The position numbers and the translations under genes were made by a program. A stretch of DNA of 64,000 nucleotides from positions 309,794-373,793 of the forward strand of contig NZ_FXZD01000003.1 in assembly GCF_900169145.1 (NCBI RefSeq), given 5' to 3'. Source of the stretch: Brevibacterium antiquum CNRZ 918 (GTDB taxonomy: Bacteria; Actinomycetota; Actinomycetes; Actinomycetales; Brevibacteriaceae). This document shows, in pieces, positions 1 to 8,115 of this stretch. Within the stretch, counting starts at the first letter, position 1; each line of letters begins with the position of its first letter. The notes beneath the pieces were generated by a model, which was given only the letters and a program-made list of their open reading frames with translations, had not been told where the DNA came from and did no database searches.

Positions 1-220
1 GGTCGTCGAGACCACGGCGCTGGGTGCGGCCTACGCTGCCGGCATCGCCGTGAAGTTCTGGAACGGTGAGGAAGACGTCAAGGCGAACTGGCGCGAGGAC
101 AAGCGTTGGCTGCCTTCGATGGACGAGGACAAGGTCGCTCGCGCCTACCGTCTGTGGAACAAGGCTGTCGAAAGGTCGAAGAACTGGGTCGACGAGGACG
201 TCGAGGCCCTCTCCGACTGA
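1..220 (+). CDS. glpK: Glycerol kinase, C-terminal fragment (5' end outside window)
   Basis: The first complete codon begins at base 2 and the frame runs to TGA at 218-220, giving the last 72 residues of a protein whose start lies upstream. The segment reads [12 protein letters not shown] followed by a run ending in an acidic tail, which is the usual C-terminus of glycerol kinase (ATP-dependent phosphorylation of glycerol to glycerol 3-phosphate in the cytoplasm). The active-site FGGY domains are not visible, so the call rests on this tail alone. Other FGGY-family sugar kinases are possible but less likely. Confidence 0.75.
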   Translation, partial: VVETTALGAAYAAGIAVKFWNGEEDVKANWREDKRWLPSMDEDKVARAYRLWNKAVERSKNWVDEDVEALSD

Positions 221-272
221 TTTCCGACCGAGGTCCAACCTCGCCGAGGTCGGCCTCAGTGGGGGGCTTGCC

Positions 273-545
273 TCAGTTGAGGCCGATCGTGAACATGCAC
301 TCCGGCGCCGCCGGGGACACTCCGTCGAAGACGTGAGTGATCTCCGTGCGGCGCCGGAGCGCATCCGGGTGGAGATTGATCGCTGCCAGCTGCCCCAGTC
401 CCGAGGCGTCGGGGAGTCGGTCGAGAAGGCCGAGGATCTCGTCGGCCATGATGCCGCGATGGGCAGCCTCCCACACGGCGATGTGGACTTCGGCGATGCG
501 GGAGGCATCATCGGCTCTGTCCCAGTGGACTCGAAAATCAGCCAT
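273..545 (-). CDS. Hypothetical 90-residue protein
   Basis: A 90-residue reading frame on the minus strand, convergent with the glycerol kinase gene. It starts at ATG (543-545) and is predicted to be a soluble helical protein with several Asp/Arg pairs and no signal peptide, membrane segment or recognisable motif. The alternative plus-strand frames over the same bases look like shadows. I do not recognise the family. Length, a sensible start and position between two real genes make it plausible, but not proven, as a gene. Confidence 0.5.
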   Translation of the reverse strand: MADFRVHWDRADDASRIAEVHIAVWEAAHRGIMADEILGLLDRLPDASGLGQLAAINLHPDALRRRTEITHVFDGVSPAAPECMFTIGLN

Positions 546-619
546 CGATCCAACTCAGCCACTTCAGGGCTTATGCTTTCTGAGGGAATACGGAAACTTC
601 GAGGACTAAACTGGGTGAG

Positions 620-1618
620 ATGAGCAGGGCGAAACGGTCGAAGTCAGCACGCAAGGTGTACACCGCGAAGAATTCCGCGCGGTCCAATTTCCGACGCCAC
701 AGGGAGTACTTCGACAGCCACGAGGTCTATGACCAGGAGACCCAGCACAGTTCGGAACACCGGATCCGGGTCGGACTCTCCAGCTCCTCGGTGTCCCCGA
801 TGACCGTGGCCGAGACCTTCTCCCAAGCTGCCAAACACGGCTACGACGGTGTCGAGATCATGGTCACCCACAATGCCGAGACCCGCGACGTCGACCTCAT
901 CAACGGCCTGGCTGCGGAGACGGGACTCGAGGTCATGTCCCTGCACGCGCCGACTCTGCTCTTCCTGCCCCGCGTGCTGCACAAGGACCACTGGGAGAAG
1001 CTGCGCATCACCGCGAACCTCGCGAAGGCGGTCGGTGCCAAAACTGTGGTCCTGCACCCGCCATTTCGGTGGCAGGGAGAATACGCGCTGGGCTTCGTCG
1101 ACGGTGTGCGCCAGGTGTCGCAGGAGACCGGAGTCACCCTGGCCGTGGAGAACATGTATCCCTGGCGTGCAGGCGTGCGCGAGATCCTCGTCTACTATCC
1201 CGACTGGAACCCCCTTGATGAGGACTACGATGCCCTGACCTTCGACTTCTCCCACGCTTCGACGGCTGGAATGAACGCCGTCGAGACCGTGTCGGAGATC
1301 TTCGACAAACTCCGCCACGTCCATCTCACCGACGGCTCCGGATCGCTCAAGGACGAACACCTGATCCCCGGTGCCGGCACCATGCCCGTGGCCGAGACTC
1401 TGCAGCTTCTGGCCAAACACAACTGGTCCGGCGACGTCGTCGTCGAAGTCAACACCCGCTTCGTGACGAAGAAGCCCACCCGGGAGCAGATGCTCGCCGA
1501 CTCCCTCGCCTTCGCTCGCACCCATCTCGGGCTTGATACCGAGGACCGTCACCGCAACGCCTCGAGCCATGTGCGGACCAGTGAAACGGGTACGAGCGAG
1601 AAACCGTCGAACAAATGA
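620..1618 (+). CDS. Sugar phosphate isomerase/epimerase-like TIM-barrel protein
   Basis: 332 residues. The first ~50 are basic and probably disordered; the rest is an AP-endonuclease-2/xylose-isomerase-like TIM barrel. Metal-ligand type motifs of this fold are visible in order: LHAPTLLFLP near residue 110, VLHPPFRW near 148, ENMYPW near 177, FDFSHAS near 210 and HLTDGSG near 235. The true substrate cannot be read from the sequence; such proteins include sugar isomerases, inosose dehydratases and endonuclease IV relatives. The stop overlaps the ORF start of proC by 4 bases, so the two are probably co-transcribed. A start further downstream, after the basic leader, is possible. Confidence 0.8.
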   Translation: MSRAKRSKSARKVYTAKNSARSNFRRHREYFDSHEVYDQETQHSSEHRIRVGLSSSSVSPMTVAETFSQAAKHGYDGVEIMVTHNAETRDVDLINGLAAETGLEVMSLHAPTLLFLPRVLHKDHWEKLRITANLAKAVGAKTVVLHPPFRWQGEYALGFVDGVRQVSQETGVTLAVENMYPWRAGVREILVYYPDWNPLDEDYDALTFDFSHASTAGMNAVETVSEIFDKLRHVHLTDGSGSLKDEHLIPGAGTMPVAETLQLLAKHNWSGDVVVEVNTRFVTKKPTREQMLADSLAFARTHLGLDTEDRHRNASSHVRTSETGTSEKPSNK

Positions 1619-1665
1619 ACACGGAACTCACACCAACTGAACCACCACAGAAAGGCAGGTCTGAT

Positions 1666-2502
1666 TTGACCTCCATCGCCTCCATCGGCACCGGAAACAT
1701 GGGCACGGCACTGATCAAGGGAATCATGAGCGCCGACGAGAAGCTCGACGTTCGCGCGACGACCAATTCGGCCACCTCGGCGAAGCGACTCGCTGCGGAG
1801 CTCCCGAGTGCGACCAGCACCTCGCTGGAGGACGATGCCGAGGCCAACAGCAAGGCCGCCGCTGGAGCGGACTTCGTCTTCCTCGGCGTCAAGCCGTGGA
1901 TGATGGCCGACACAGTGGCCGACCTCGCCCCGAGCCTGAGCGCGAACAGCGTGCTCGTCTCGATGGCTGCCGGTGTCGCCATGGCCGACCTGGCCACACT
2001 GGCACCGAAGAACAAGATCGTGCGGATCATGCCCAATACCCCCAGCTCCATCGGGCACGGTGTGATCGCTCTTGCACCCTCCGCCGAGGTGGACGAGACC
2101 ACAGTGGACACACTGCGGACGCTGCTGTCTGGAGCCGGTCTCGTCGTGGCCCTTGATGAAACCGAGATCCCCGCCATGACCGGGATCTCCGGTTCAGGAG
2201 TGGCCTACTTCTTCCTCCTCGCCGAAACGATGATCGCCGCTGGCGTGAAGATGGGGCTGAGCGAGGAGACGGCCAAGCAGATGGTCGTGGCCACAGCGGA
2301 CGGAGCCGGTCGGCTCCTCAGTGAGAAGCCGGACCCGAGCGCACAGCGTCAGGCCGTCAGCAGCAAGGGCGGCACCACGCTCGCCGGACTGCAGACCTTC
2401 ATCGATGCGGGGCTCTTCGACACCGCCGAGGCGGCTGCGCAGGCTGCAGGCAACCGTTCCCTCGAAATGGAGAAAGAGAACTCCAAGGTCATCAACGGTT
2501 GA
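1666..2502 (+). CDS. proC: Pyrroline-5-carboxylate reductase
   Basis: Catalyses the last step of proline synthesis, NAD(P)H-dependent reduction of pyrroline-5-carboxylate. I chose the TTG at 1666 because AAAGGCAGG lies just upstream and the protein then begins directly at the Rossmann strand (SIGTGNMGTALIKG); an ATG at 1615 in frame would add 17 residues of poorly conserved leader. From TTG the protein is 278 residues, normal for ProC. The C-terminal dimerisation domain has the family signature (SGSGVAYFFLLAE, then SKGGTTLAGL). It follows the TIM-barrel gene and is convergent with the LuxR regulator. Confidence 0.9.
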   Translation: MTSIASIGTGNMGTALIKGIMSADEKLDVRATTNSATSAKRLAAELPSATSTSLEDDAEANSKAAAGADFVFLGVKPWMMADTVADLAPSLSANSVLVSMAAGVAMADLATLAPKNKIVRIMPNTPSSIGHGVIALAPSAEVDETTVDTLRTLLSGAGLVVALDETEIPAMTGISGSGVAYFFLLAETMIAAGVKMGLSEETAKQMVVATADGAGRLLSEKPDPSAQRQAVSSKGGTTLAGLQTFIDAGLFDTAEAAAQAAGNRSLEMEKENSKVING

Positions 2503-2528
2503 GAAACCGGCCAGCTCGACAGCTTGGT

Positions 2529-3410
2529 TCAGGGGAGGCCCCCGGCCGACCTCGCGATGGACACCGCCTCATGCCGGGTGCTGGCCGAGAGCTTGACCAT
2601 GGCCGTGTTCAGGTAGGACTTCACGGTTGACTCCCGAAGCCCCAGCCCCGCGGCGATCCGGGCATTCGACCATCCCAGTGCCACGTGCGAGAGAATGTCG
2701 GTTTCCCTGGGGGAGAGGCTGACAGCAGGCGACGGGTTCGGAAACAGATCCGAATTGTGGCCGGAGAGGATATCGGCCAGGCGATTCTCCACGACGGTCA
2801 GCCGCTGGCGCATCTCGTTCTCATCGACGCCTGAACGGATTGAGCGCAGTTCCGCGTAGGTGCGGCGCAGAGCTTCCCTGCTCGAAGACTCGAGGTCGGA
2901 GTACCGATGCTCAGGGTCGACCGGTTCCTCGGTCGGTCGGGGCTGACCGAGCCGACCCAGATCCACTGACAGCTGCCTGACACGTTTGACCAGGTCGCTG
3001 GTCTGCGGGGCCGCCGCATTGTAGTTCTTGCGGTGACCGCAGTAGATCATCCCTGTGACGTCACCGCCGCGCAGGGTCGGCACAGCGATGAGAACCTGGA
3101 TCCCCTCTCCGAGGATCTGCTCGTCGTAGTGATGGGTGATGAAGGGATCGAGCCCGTAGTCTTTGGTCAGCTGTGGGGTGCCTTCGGTGAGGGCACGTCC
3201 ACCGAGGCCGCGTCCGGTGCTGACGATAAGCGAGGACAGGCGATCTTGGCCGCCTCCGGCCACCGCTTGCACAGAGACCTCGCCTTCTTCGACCATGCCG
3301 CCGAAGACGACATCACCGGTCCCGCTTCGATGCAGGGAATCAACGGCTTCAGCGAAGAGCCGACGCGTCTCGGCCTTCAGCGCCCGAGATTCTTTTGCTT
3401 TGACATTCAT
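2529..3410 (-). CDS. GAF-type LuxR-family transcriptional regulator
   Basis: 293 residues. The N-terminal two thirds resemble a GAF sensory domain; the C-terminal ~60 residues are a LuxR/FixJ helix-turn-helix (LSPRETDILSHVALGWSN, then RESTVKSYLNTAMVKL). No receiver domain is present. It is divergent from the DUF485/symporter pair, with 111 bases between starts. In actinobacteria GAF-LuxR regulators of the RamA type control acetate and carboxylate metabolism, and the position next to an acetate-type symporter suggests a local regulator of it. The regulatory link is inferred from context only. Confidence 0.85.
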   Translation of the reverse strand: MNVKAKESRALKAETRRLFAEAVDSLHRSGTGDVVFGGMVEEGEVSVQAVAGGGQDRLSSLIVSTGRGLGGRALTEGTPQLTKDYGLDPFITHHYDEQILGEGIQVLIAVPTLRGGDVTGMIYCGHRKNYNAAAPQTSDLVKRVRQLSVDLGRLGQPRPTEEPVDPEHRYSDLESSSREALRRTYAELRSIRSGVDENEMRQRLTVVENRLADILSGHNSDLFPNPSPAVSLSPRETDILSHVALGWSNARIAAGLGLRESTVKSYLNTAMVKLSASTRHEAVSIARSAGGLP

Positions 3411-3521
3411 GTGAACAAGCTACCAACTTTCGGTGGTATTCCACAGTGCAGGCTGACCGCTAGTTTTGACTTGTGTGATTTAGACCACTGATGCTCGACG
3501 CACAATTCGAATGGAGAAGTA

Positions 3522-3863
3522 ATGACCGATCCCGTCAGTACTCGGGTCGATTTCCTCGTCGAAGAGGAAAATCCCGAATTCAAAGCGCTCAAGCGCAAAA
3601 GGTTCTCGGTGGTGATACCACTGTCGATCGGATTCATGGCGTGGTACTTCCTCTACGTCATCCTGAGCACCTACGCGCACGATTTCATGTCCACGAAGGT
3701 CATCGGTGAGATCAACCTCGGGTTGATCCTCGGCCTCCTGCAGTTCGTGACGACCTTCGCGATCACGATGTTCTATGTTTCGTTCGCGAACAAGAAGCTC
3801 GATCCGCCGGCTTCGGCGATCCGTCAACGCCTTCAGCAGCAGTCGGAAGGAACCACCCCATGA
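3522..3863 (+). CDS. DUF485 inner-membrane protein (YjcH-like)
   Basis: 113 residues with two hydrophobic segments (about residues 30-50 and 63-85) and charged ends, typical of DUF485 proteins that accompany acetate-type sodium/solute symporters. It starts at ATG 3522 with GGAGAAG just upstream, and its stop overlaps the ATG of the symporter (ATGA), so translation is probably coupled. The biochemical role of DUF485 is not established; it is taken as an accessory subunit or stability factor of the transporter. Confidence 0.88.
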   Translation: MTDPVSTRVDFLVEEENPEFKALKRKRFSVVIPLSIGFMAWYFLYVILSTYAHDFMSTKVIGEINLGLILGLLQFVTTFAITMFYVSFANKKLDPPASAIRQRLQQQSEGTTP

Positions 3864-5506
3864 GCGCCATTGCCATAGGAGACCTGTTCGCCTCCGGTCT
3901 CGACAAAGTGTCCCAAGGCGTGACTGAGGTGGAGAACAACCCGGTTCTCAACATCACGATCTTCGCCGCCTTCGTCGCGGTGACGATGTTCATCGTCCTG
4001 CGGGCCAGCAAGAACAACAAGTCGGCATCCGACTATTACGCGGGTGGGCGGTCCTTCACCGGACCGCAGAACGGTTTTGCGATCTCGGGCGACTATCTGT
4101 CCGCGGCTTCGTTCCTCGGTATCTGCGGGGCCATCGCCGTCAATGGCTACGACGGCTTCCTGTACTCGATCGGCTTCCTCGTCGCATGGCTCGTCGCTCT
4201 GCTCATCGTTGCCGAGCTGATGCGCAACACAGGCAAGTTCACGATGGCCGATGTGCTCTCGTTCCGCCTCAAGCAGCGCCCCGTGCGGATGGCTGCAGCC
4301 CTGTCGACCCTGGCTGTCTGCTTCTTCTATCTCCTGGCACAGATGGCAGGAGCAGGTGGACTCGTGTCCCTGCTCATGGGCATCGACAGCAAGGTCGGGC
4401 AGTCGCTGGTCGTCGCCGTGGTCGGTGCGCTCATGATCATCTACGTGCTCGTCGGAGGCATGAAGGGAACCACCTGGGTGCAGATCGTCAAAGCGGTCCT
4501 GCTCATAGCGGGCGCGTTCGCAATGACGATCTGGGTGCTCGCACTCAACGGATTCAATCTTTCGACCCTCCTGGCCTCCGCGGTCGAGAATTCAGGCGTG
4601 GGTGAGAAGCTCCTGGCCCCCGGTCAGAAGTACGGAGAGAATCCTCTCGACTTCATCTCCCTGGCGTTGGCTCTGGTGCTCGGCACAGCTGGTCTGCCAC
4701 ACGTTCTCATGCGCTTCTACACGGTACCTTCGGCGAAGGAAGCCCGTCGCTCTGTCGTCTGGGCGATCTGGCTCATCGGTCTCTTCTACCTGTTCACCCT
4801 CGTCCTCGGTTACGGCGCGTCGGCACTCGTCGGTGCCGATGCGATCGAGAACGCACCAGGGGGAGTGAATTCGGCGGCACCGCTGCTGGCGCTCCACCTC
4901 GGCGGACCCATTCTCATGGGCTTCATCTCGGCCGTGGCATTCGCGACGATTCTCGCCGTCGTCGCGGGCCTCGCGATCACGGCGGCCGCTTCGTTCGCCC
5001 ACGACATCTACGCGAGTGTCATCAAGAAGGGCAAGGTCGACGACCCCGACGCCGAGGTCAAAGTCGCACGTCGCACCGTCATCGTCATCGGTGCCGTGGC
5101 GATCATCGGCGGCATCGGAGTCCAAGGCCAGAACATCGCATTCCTGGTCGCGCTCGCCTTCGCCGTCGCGGCCAGTGCGAACTTGCCGACGATCATCTAC
5201 TCGCTGTTCTGGAAGCGCTTCACGACTCGCGGTGCGGTCTGGTCGATCTACGGCGGTCTGGGTTCGGCGATTCTGCTGATCGCGTTCTCCCCAGTCGTCT
5301 CCGGTTCCGAGACCGCGATGATCGCGGGAGCCGACTTCGCGATCTTCCCGCTGTCGAACCCCGGCATCATCTCGATCCCGCTGGGCTTCATCCTCGGCTG
5401 GATTGCGTCGATCACCGACAAGACCGTCGAGAGCCCGGAGCTGGCAGCTGAGATGGACGTGCGCGCCCATACCGGTTTCGGCGCCGAGGAGGCTGTCGAG
5501 CACTGA
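3860..5506 (+). CDS. actP: Cation/acetate symporter (SSS family, ActP/MctC-like)
   Basis: 548 residues with about 13 hydrophobic segments, the size and topology of the solute:sodium symporter family. The segment SDYYAGGRSFTGPQNGFAISGDYLSAASFLG (split here: SDYYAGGRSF, then GDYLSAASF) is characteristic of ActP-type acetate/glycolate or MctC-type monocarboxylate carriers. Coupled to the DUF485 gene upstream, as in yjcH-actP of enterics and the cg0952-mctC pair of corynebacteria. Exact substrate range (acetate, propionate, pyruvate) cannot be told. A strong hairpin follows the stop. Confidence 0.88.
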   Translation: MSAIAIGDLFASGLDKVSQGVTEVENNPVLNITIFAAFVAVTMFIVLRASKNNKSASDYYAGGRSFTGPQNGFAISGDYLSAASFLGICGAIAVNGYDGFLYSIGFLVAWLVALLIVAELMRNTGKFTMADVLSFRLKQRPVRMAAALSTLAVCFFYLLAQMAGAGGLVSLLMGIDSKVGQSLVVAVVGALMIIYVLVGGMKGTTWVQIVKAVLLIAGAFAMTIWVLALNGFNLSTLLASAVENSGVGEKLLAPGQKYGENPLDFISLALALVLGTAGLPHVLMRFYTVPSAKEARRSVVWAIWLIGLFYLFTLVLGYGASALVGADAIENAPGGVNSAAPLLALHLGGPILMGFISAVAFATILAVVAGLAITAAASFAHDIYASVIKKGKVDDPDAEVKVARRTVIVIGAVAIIGGIGVQGQNIAFLVALAFAVAASANLPTIIYSLFWKRFTTRGAVWSIYGGLGSAILLIAFSPVVSGSETAMIAGADFAIFPLSNPGIISIPLGFILGWIASITDKTVESPELAAEMDVRAHTGFGAEEAVEH

Positions 5507-5523
5507 AAGTGAGGGAATTTCAT

Positions 5524-5553
5524 CTGAGGGGGTGGCTGCGGCCGCCCCCTCAG
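5524..5553 (+). terminator. Hairpin after the symporter gene
   Basis: Perfect 9-bp inverted repeat CTGAGGGGG / CCCCCTCAG around a 12-base loop, 18 bases after the symporter stop. There is no T-run, which is common for actinobacterial terminators, so termination is likely but not certain. Confidence 0.6.
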
Positions 5554-5713
5554 CCGTTGCCGCAGTATTCTCCTGCGGGGGCTGGACCACCCTGCACCTG
5601 GACCACACACCCGGGACTCCGCGCCGAGGATATACACTGGGGAAGTCGCTTGGGGCACACTCTCGCCACAGCAAGCCATCTGCGCTGGTGAGGTCAGGTT
5701 CCGGCGGCGAATT

Positions 5714-5784
5714 GCGGGCGTAGCTTAATGGTAGAGCCTCGGCTTCCCAAGCCGATGACGCGGGTTCGATTCCCGTCGCCCGCT
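5714..5784 (+). tRNA. tRNA-Gly (anticodon CCC)
   Basis: 71 nt. The acceptor arms GCGGGCG (5714-5720) and CGCCCGC (5777-5783) pair perfectly. D-arm TAGCTTAATGGTAGAGC, anticodon loop TTCCCAA flanked by TCGGC/GCCGA, and T-arm CGGGTTCGATTCCCG are all standard. CCA is not encoded. Confidence 0.97.
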
Positions 5785-5900
5785 CTCGTGCACGTTCGTG
5801 CGGTCTAGTTGTCCTATTCGCGTTCTTTCCTGCGGCGTTGTCGTCGAAAATCAGCTCCCCGCTTGCCCGAAGCGCACAGGTGCGTCCACATGTGCACCAC

Positions 5901-5949
5901 CCCCTCTTCGTCAGGCTGAATGACTCACACACAGCCTGACAAAGAGGGG
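5901..5949. terminator. Bidirectional terminator between tRNA-Gly and ktrA
   Basis: Long inverted repeat: CCCCTCTTCGTCAGGCTG (5901-5918) and CAGCCTGACAAAGAGGGG (5932-5949), 17 of 18 positions paired, 13-base loop. It sits between convergent units (tRNA-Gly on plus, ktrA on minus) and can serve both. Confidence 0.75.
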
Positions 5950-5982
5950 CCTGTGCACCTTTGGGAAGCTGACGCTCTCGGC

Positions 5983-6645
5983 CTATGGTCGGCCGGCGAA
6001 GCGGCCCAGCAGCTCTACGTGGCCGGCGACGATGAGCAGGTCCTGCTTGCCCACACGGGTCGTGGGCTCGGCGTAGGTGAAGTCGCGGCCGGGACTCTTA
6101 ATGCCCACGATCGTGACCCCGTACCTGTCGCGGACACCCGACTCGCTGAGGGTGAAGCCCTGGATCTCACGCGGGGGCCGCATCTTCACGACCGCGAAGT
6201 GACCTTCGTCGAATTCGATGTACTCCATCATCCGTGAGCTCACCAGATGCGCCACTCGCCGGCCGGCATCCGATTCGGGGTAGAGCACATGGTGGGCGCC
6301 GATGCGGTGGAGGATTTTTCCGTGTGAGGGGGAGATGGCCTTCGCCCACACCTGTCCCACGCCCAGATCGACGAGGTTGGCCGTCGTCAGCACACTGTCC
6401 TCGATCGACGTGCCGATGCCGACCACAGCCGTGGAGAAGTCACCGGCGCCCACCTGCCGCAGTGCATCGATGTTCGTGGCATCGGCCTCGACGACGTGGG
6501 TGAGCTTTCCGCTCCAGTCCTTGACAAGTTCGGCACTGTGCTCGATCGCCATGACCTCACGGCCCAGTTTGGCCAGGGTGGCGGCGGTCGACGATCCGAA
6601 GCGTCCGAGACCGATGACCAGGATTGAGGTGTGTTCGTTAGCCAA
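5983..6645 (-). CDS. ktrA: Potassium uptake regulatory subunit (TrkA/KtrA, RCK domain)
   Basis: 220 residues. An N-terminal Rossmann RCK_N domain with VIGLGRFGSSTA near residue 10 and the acidic end of strand 2 (AIEHS) binds nucleotide; the C-terminal ~80 residues are the TrkA_C/RCK_C domain (MRPPREIQGFTLSESGVRD then GVTIVGIKS). It gates the KtrB channel from the cytoplasmic face. Its ATG overlaps the ktrB stop by 8 bases, so the two are one operon on the minus strand. The 220-residue length fits KtrA rather than the doubled TrkA of enterics. Confidence 0.9.
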   Translation of the reverse strand: MANEHTSILVIGLGRFGSSTAATLAKLGREVMAIEHSAELVKDWSGKLTHVVEADATNIDALRQVGAGDFSTAVVGIGTSIEDSVLTTANLVDLGVGQVWAKAISPSHGKILHRIGAHHVLYPESDAGRRVAHLVSSRMMEYIEFDEGHFAVVKMRPPREIQGFTLSESGVRDRYGVTIVGIKSPGRDFTYAEPTTRVGKQDLLIVAGHVELLGRFAGRP

Positions 6646-8101
6646 CGACCGGCCTTTCTTCGGGGTAGCGGTACAGGCGTGCAGTGTCTCGCATGGACAG
6701 GGCTGCCGCCAGTGTAATCGTACCGAGCCTACCGATGAGCATGATCACGGACAGGCAGTACAGACCCGCCTCATTGACGGTGGCAGAGACCCCGGAACTC
6801 AACCCGACGGTGCCGAATGCGGAGATCACCTCGAACAGGACCCTGTCCAGCGGCTCGGCGCTGATCTGGAGCATCGCCAGAGTGCCGATGAAGACGATGA
6901 TCGCACCCGTAAGCAGAACCGAGATCGAGAGCTTGATCGTCGACGAGGTCAGGCGCCGGCCGAAGACGTGCACGTCCTGCAGGCCGCGCGCTTCGGCGAA
7001 GGCAGCGAGAATCAGCACGGCCACCGTCGTGACTTTGATCCCGCCGGCCGTTGACGAGGAACCTCCCCCGATGAACATCATAAGATCCATCAGCAGATGC
7101 GAGGACTGGCTCATATCCGCGATCTCCATCGTTGAGAACCCACCCGAGCGCGGCATCACCGCCATGAACAGGATCTCAACGAAGGTATGACCCGCGTTCT
7201 TGTCACCCAGGGTGGCAGGGTTGGCGGACTCGAAGATGAGGAGGAACAGGAGGCCGATGGCAAGGATTGCGGTCGTCGTCGTCAGCGTCAGCTTTGTGTG
7301 CAGATCCCACTTCTTCGGATGGTTCCAGTTGATCGCCACCATGAGCACGACAGGGAATCCGAGGGCGCCGACGAAGACGCCGATCATGATCAGGGAGAGG
7401 ATCCACGGATCGGAGGCGAAGTAGGCGCCTCCGCCGGGGTGAATCGTGAAGCCTGCGTTGTTGAACGATGAGATCGAGTAGAAGACCGAATACCAGACGG
7501 CGTCGCCGATGGTCTCGCCCCGCATCAGGAATCGCGGGAAGAACAGCACCGCCAGAATCGATTCGGCTGTGACGATCGTGATCACAACGGCCTTCAGCAG
7601 CGTGCCCACCTGCCCCAAATTGAGCGCCGAGGTGGCCTGCTGGGCGATGAGGCGCTGCCGGACCCCCAGTCGGCGTGAGACCGCCATGCCCAGCACCGAG
7701 GCGAGAGTGAGGATGCCCAGGCCGCCCACCTGGATGCCGGCGGTGATGACCGAGATCCCGAAATCGGACCAGTAGGTCTCCGTCACCACCGGGGTCAGCC
7801 CGGTCACACAGACGGCAGAGACAGCCACGAAGACAGCATTTGCGATGTGTTGCGTCTGCGGGACCGAACCGGGGTCGCGCATGCTCGCAGGCAGCATCAG
7901 CAGGATCGCGAAGAATGCCACCACCGCAATGAAGGATCCGATCGCCAGGCGGGCAGGCGAAGCGACGGCGAGTTCGTCGACGAAGTCGCGAGCCCACCGA
8001 CCTGGTCGCAGGATCAGGTCGAAGCGCGGCGTGGAATTCTTGGACACAAGCTCCATGGTAGATCGTGAGACCCCAGAATCTTCGTAGGTGAGCTGTGCCA
8101 T
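6638..8101 (-). CDS. ktrB: Potassium-translocating subunit (TrkH/KtrB family)
   Basis: 487 residues, strongly hydrophobic, with the four M1-P-M2 repeats of the Trk/Ktr/HKT superfamily. Pore-loop segments are visible: SAVCVTGLTPV in repeat 1 and SSFNNAGFTIHPGG in repeat 2, with the selectivity-filter glycines. It imports K+ (probably Na+-coupled) together with the downstream KtrA. The first ATG (8099-8101) leaves almost no space to the divergent acuC; an internal ATG at 8054-8056 (MELVSKNS) would give a more usual N-terminus and more room for promoters. Confidence 0.9.
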   Translation of the reverse strand: MAQLTYEDSGVSRSTMELVSKNSTPRFDLILRPGRWARDFVDELAVASPARLAIGSFIAVVAFFAILLMLPASMRDPGSVPQTQHIANAVFVAVSAVCVTGLTPVVTETYWSDFGISVITAGIQVGGLGILTLASVLGMAVSRRLGVRQRLIAQQATSALNLGQVGTLLKAVVITIVTAESILAVLFFPRFLMRGETIGDAVWYSVFYSISSFNNAGFTIHPGGGAYFASDPWILSLIMIGVFVGALGFPVVLMVAINWNHPKKWDLHTKLTLTTTTAILAIGLLFLLIFESANPATLGDKNAGHTFVEILFMAVMPRSGGFSTMEIADMSQSSHLLMDLMMFIGGGSSSTAGGIKVTTVAVLILAAFAEARGLQDVHVFGRRLTSSTIKLSISVLLTGAIIVFIGTLAMLQISAEPLDRVLFEVISAFGTVGLSSGVSATVNEAGLYCLSVIMLIGRLGTITLAAALSMRDTARLYRYPEERPVVG

Positions 8102-8115
8102 ATACCATGGTCCCC

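Noticed and set aside
644..1570. 308-codon minus-strand frame opposite the TIM-barrel gene
   Set aside because: Gly/Val/Asp/His-rich antisense product without motifs; the plus strand protein has fold-specific motifs.
2503..2530. Terminator between proC and the LuxR gene
   Set aside because: The CCGGCC motifs are in the same orientation and do not form a stem.
4592..5932. 446-codon minus-strand frame opposite the symporter and tRNA-Gly
   Set aside because: Its product is a low-complexity Arg/Asp-rich sequence, it crosses a tRNA, and the opposite strand has a clear family match.
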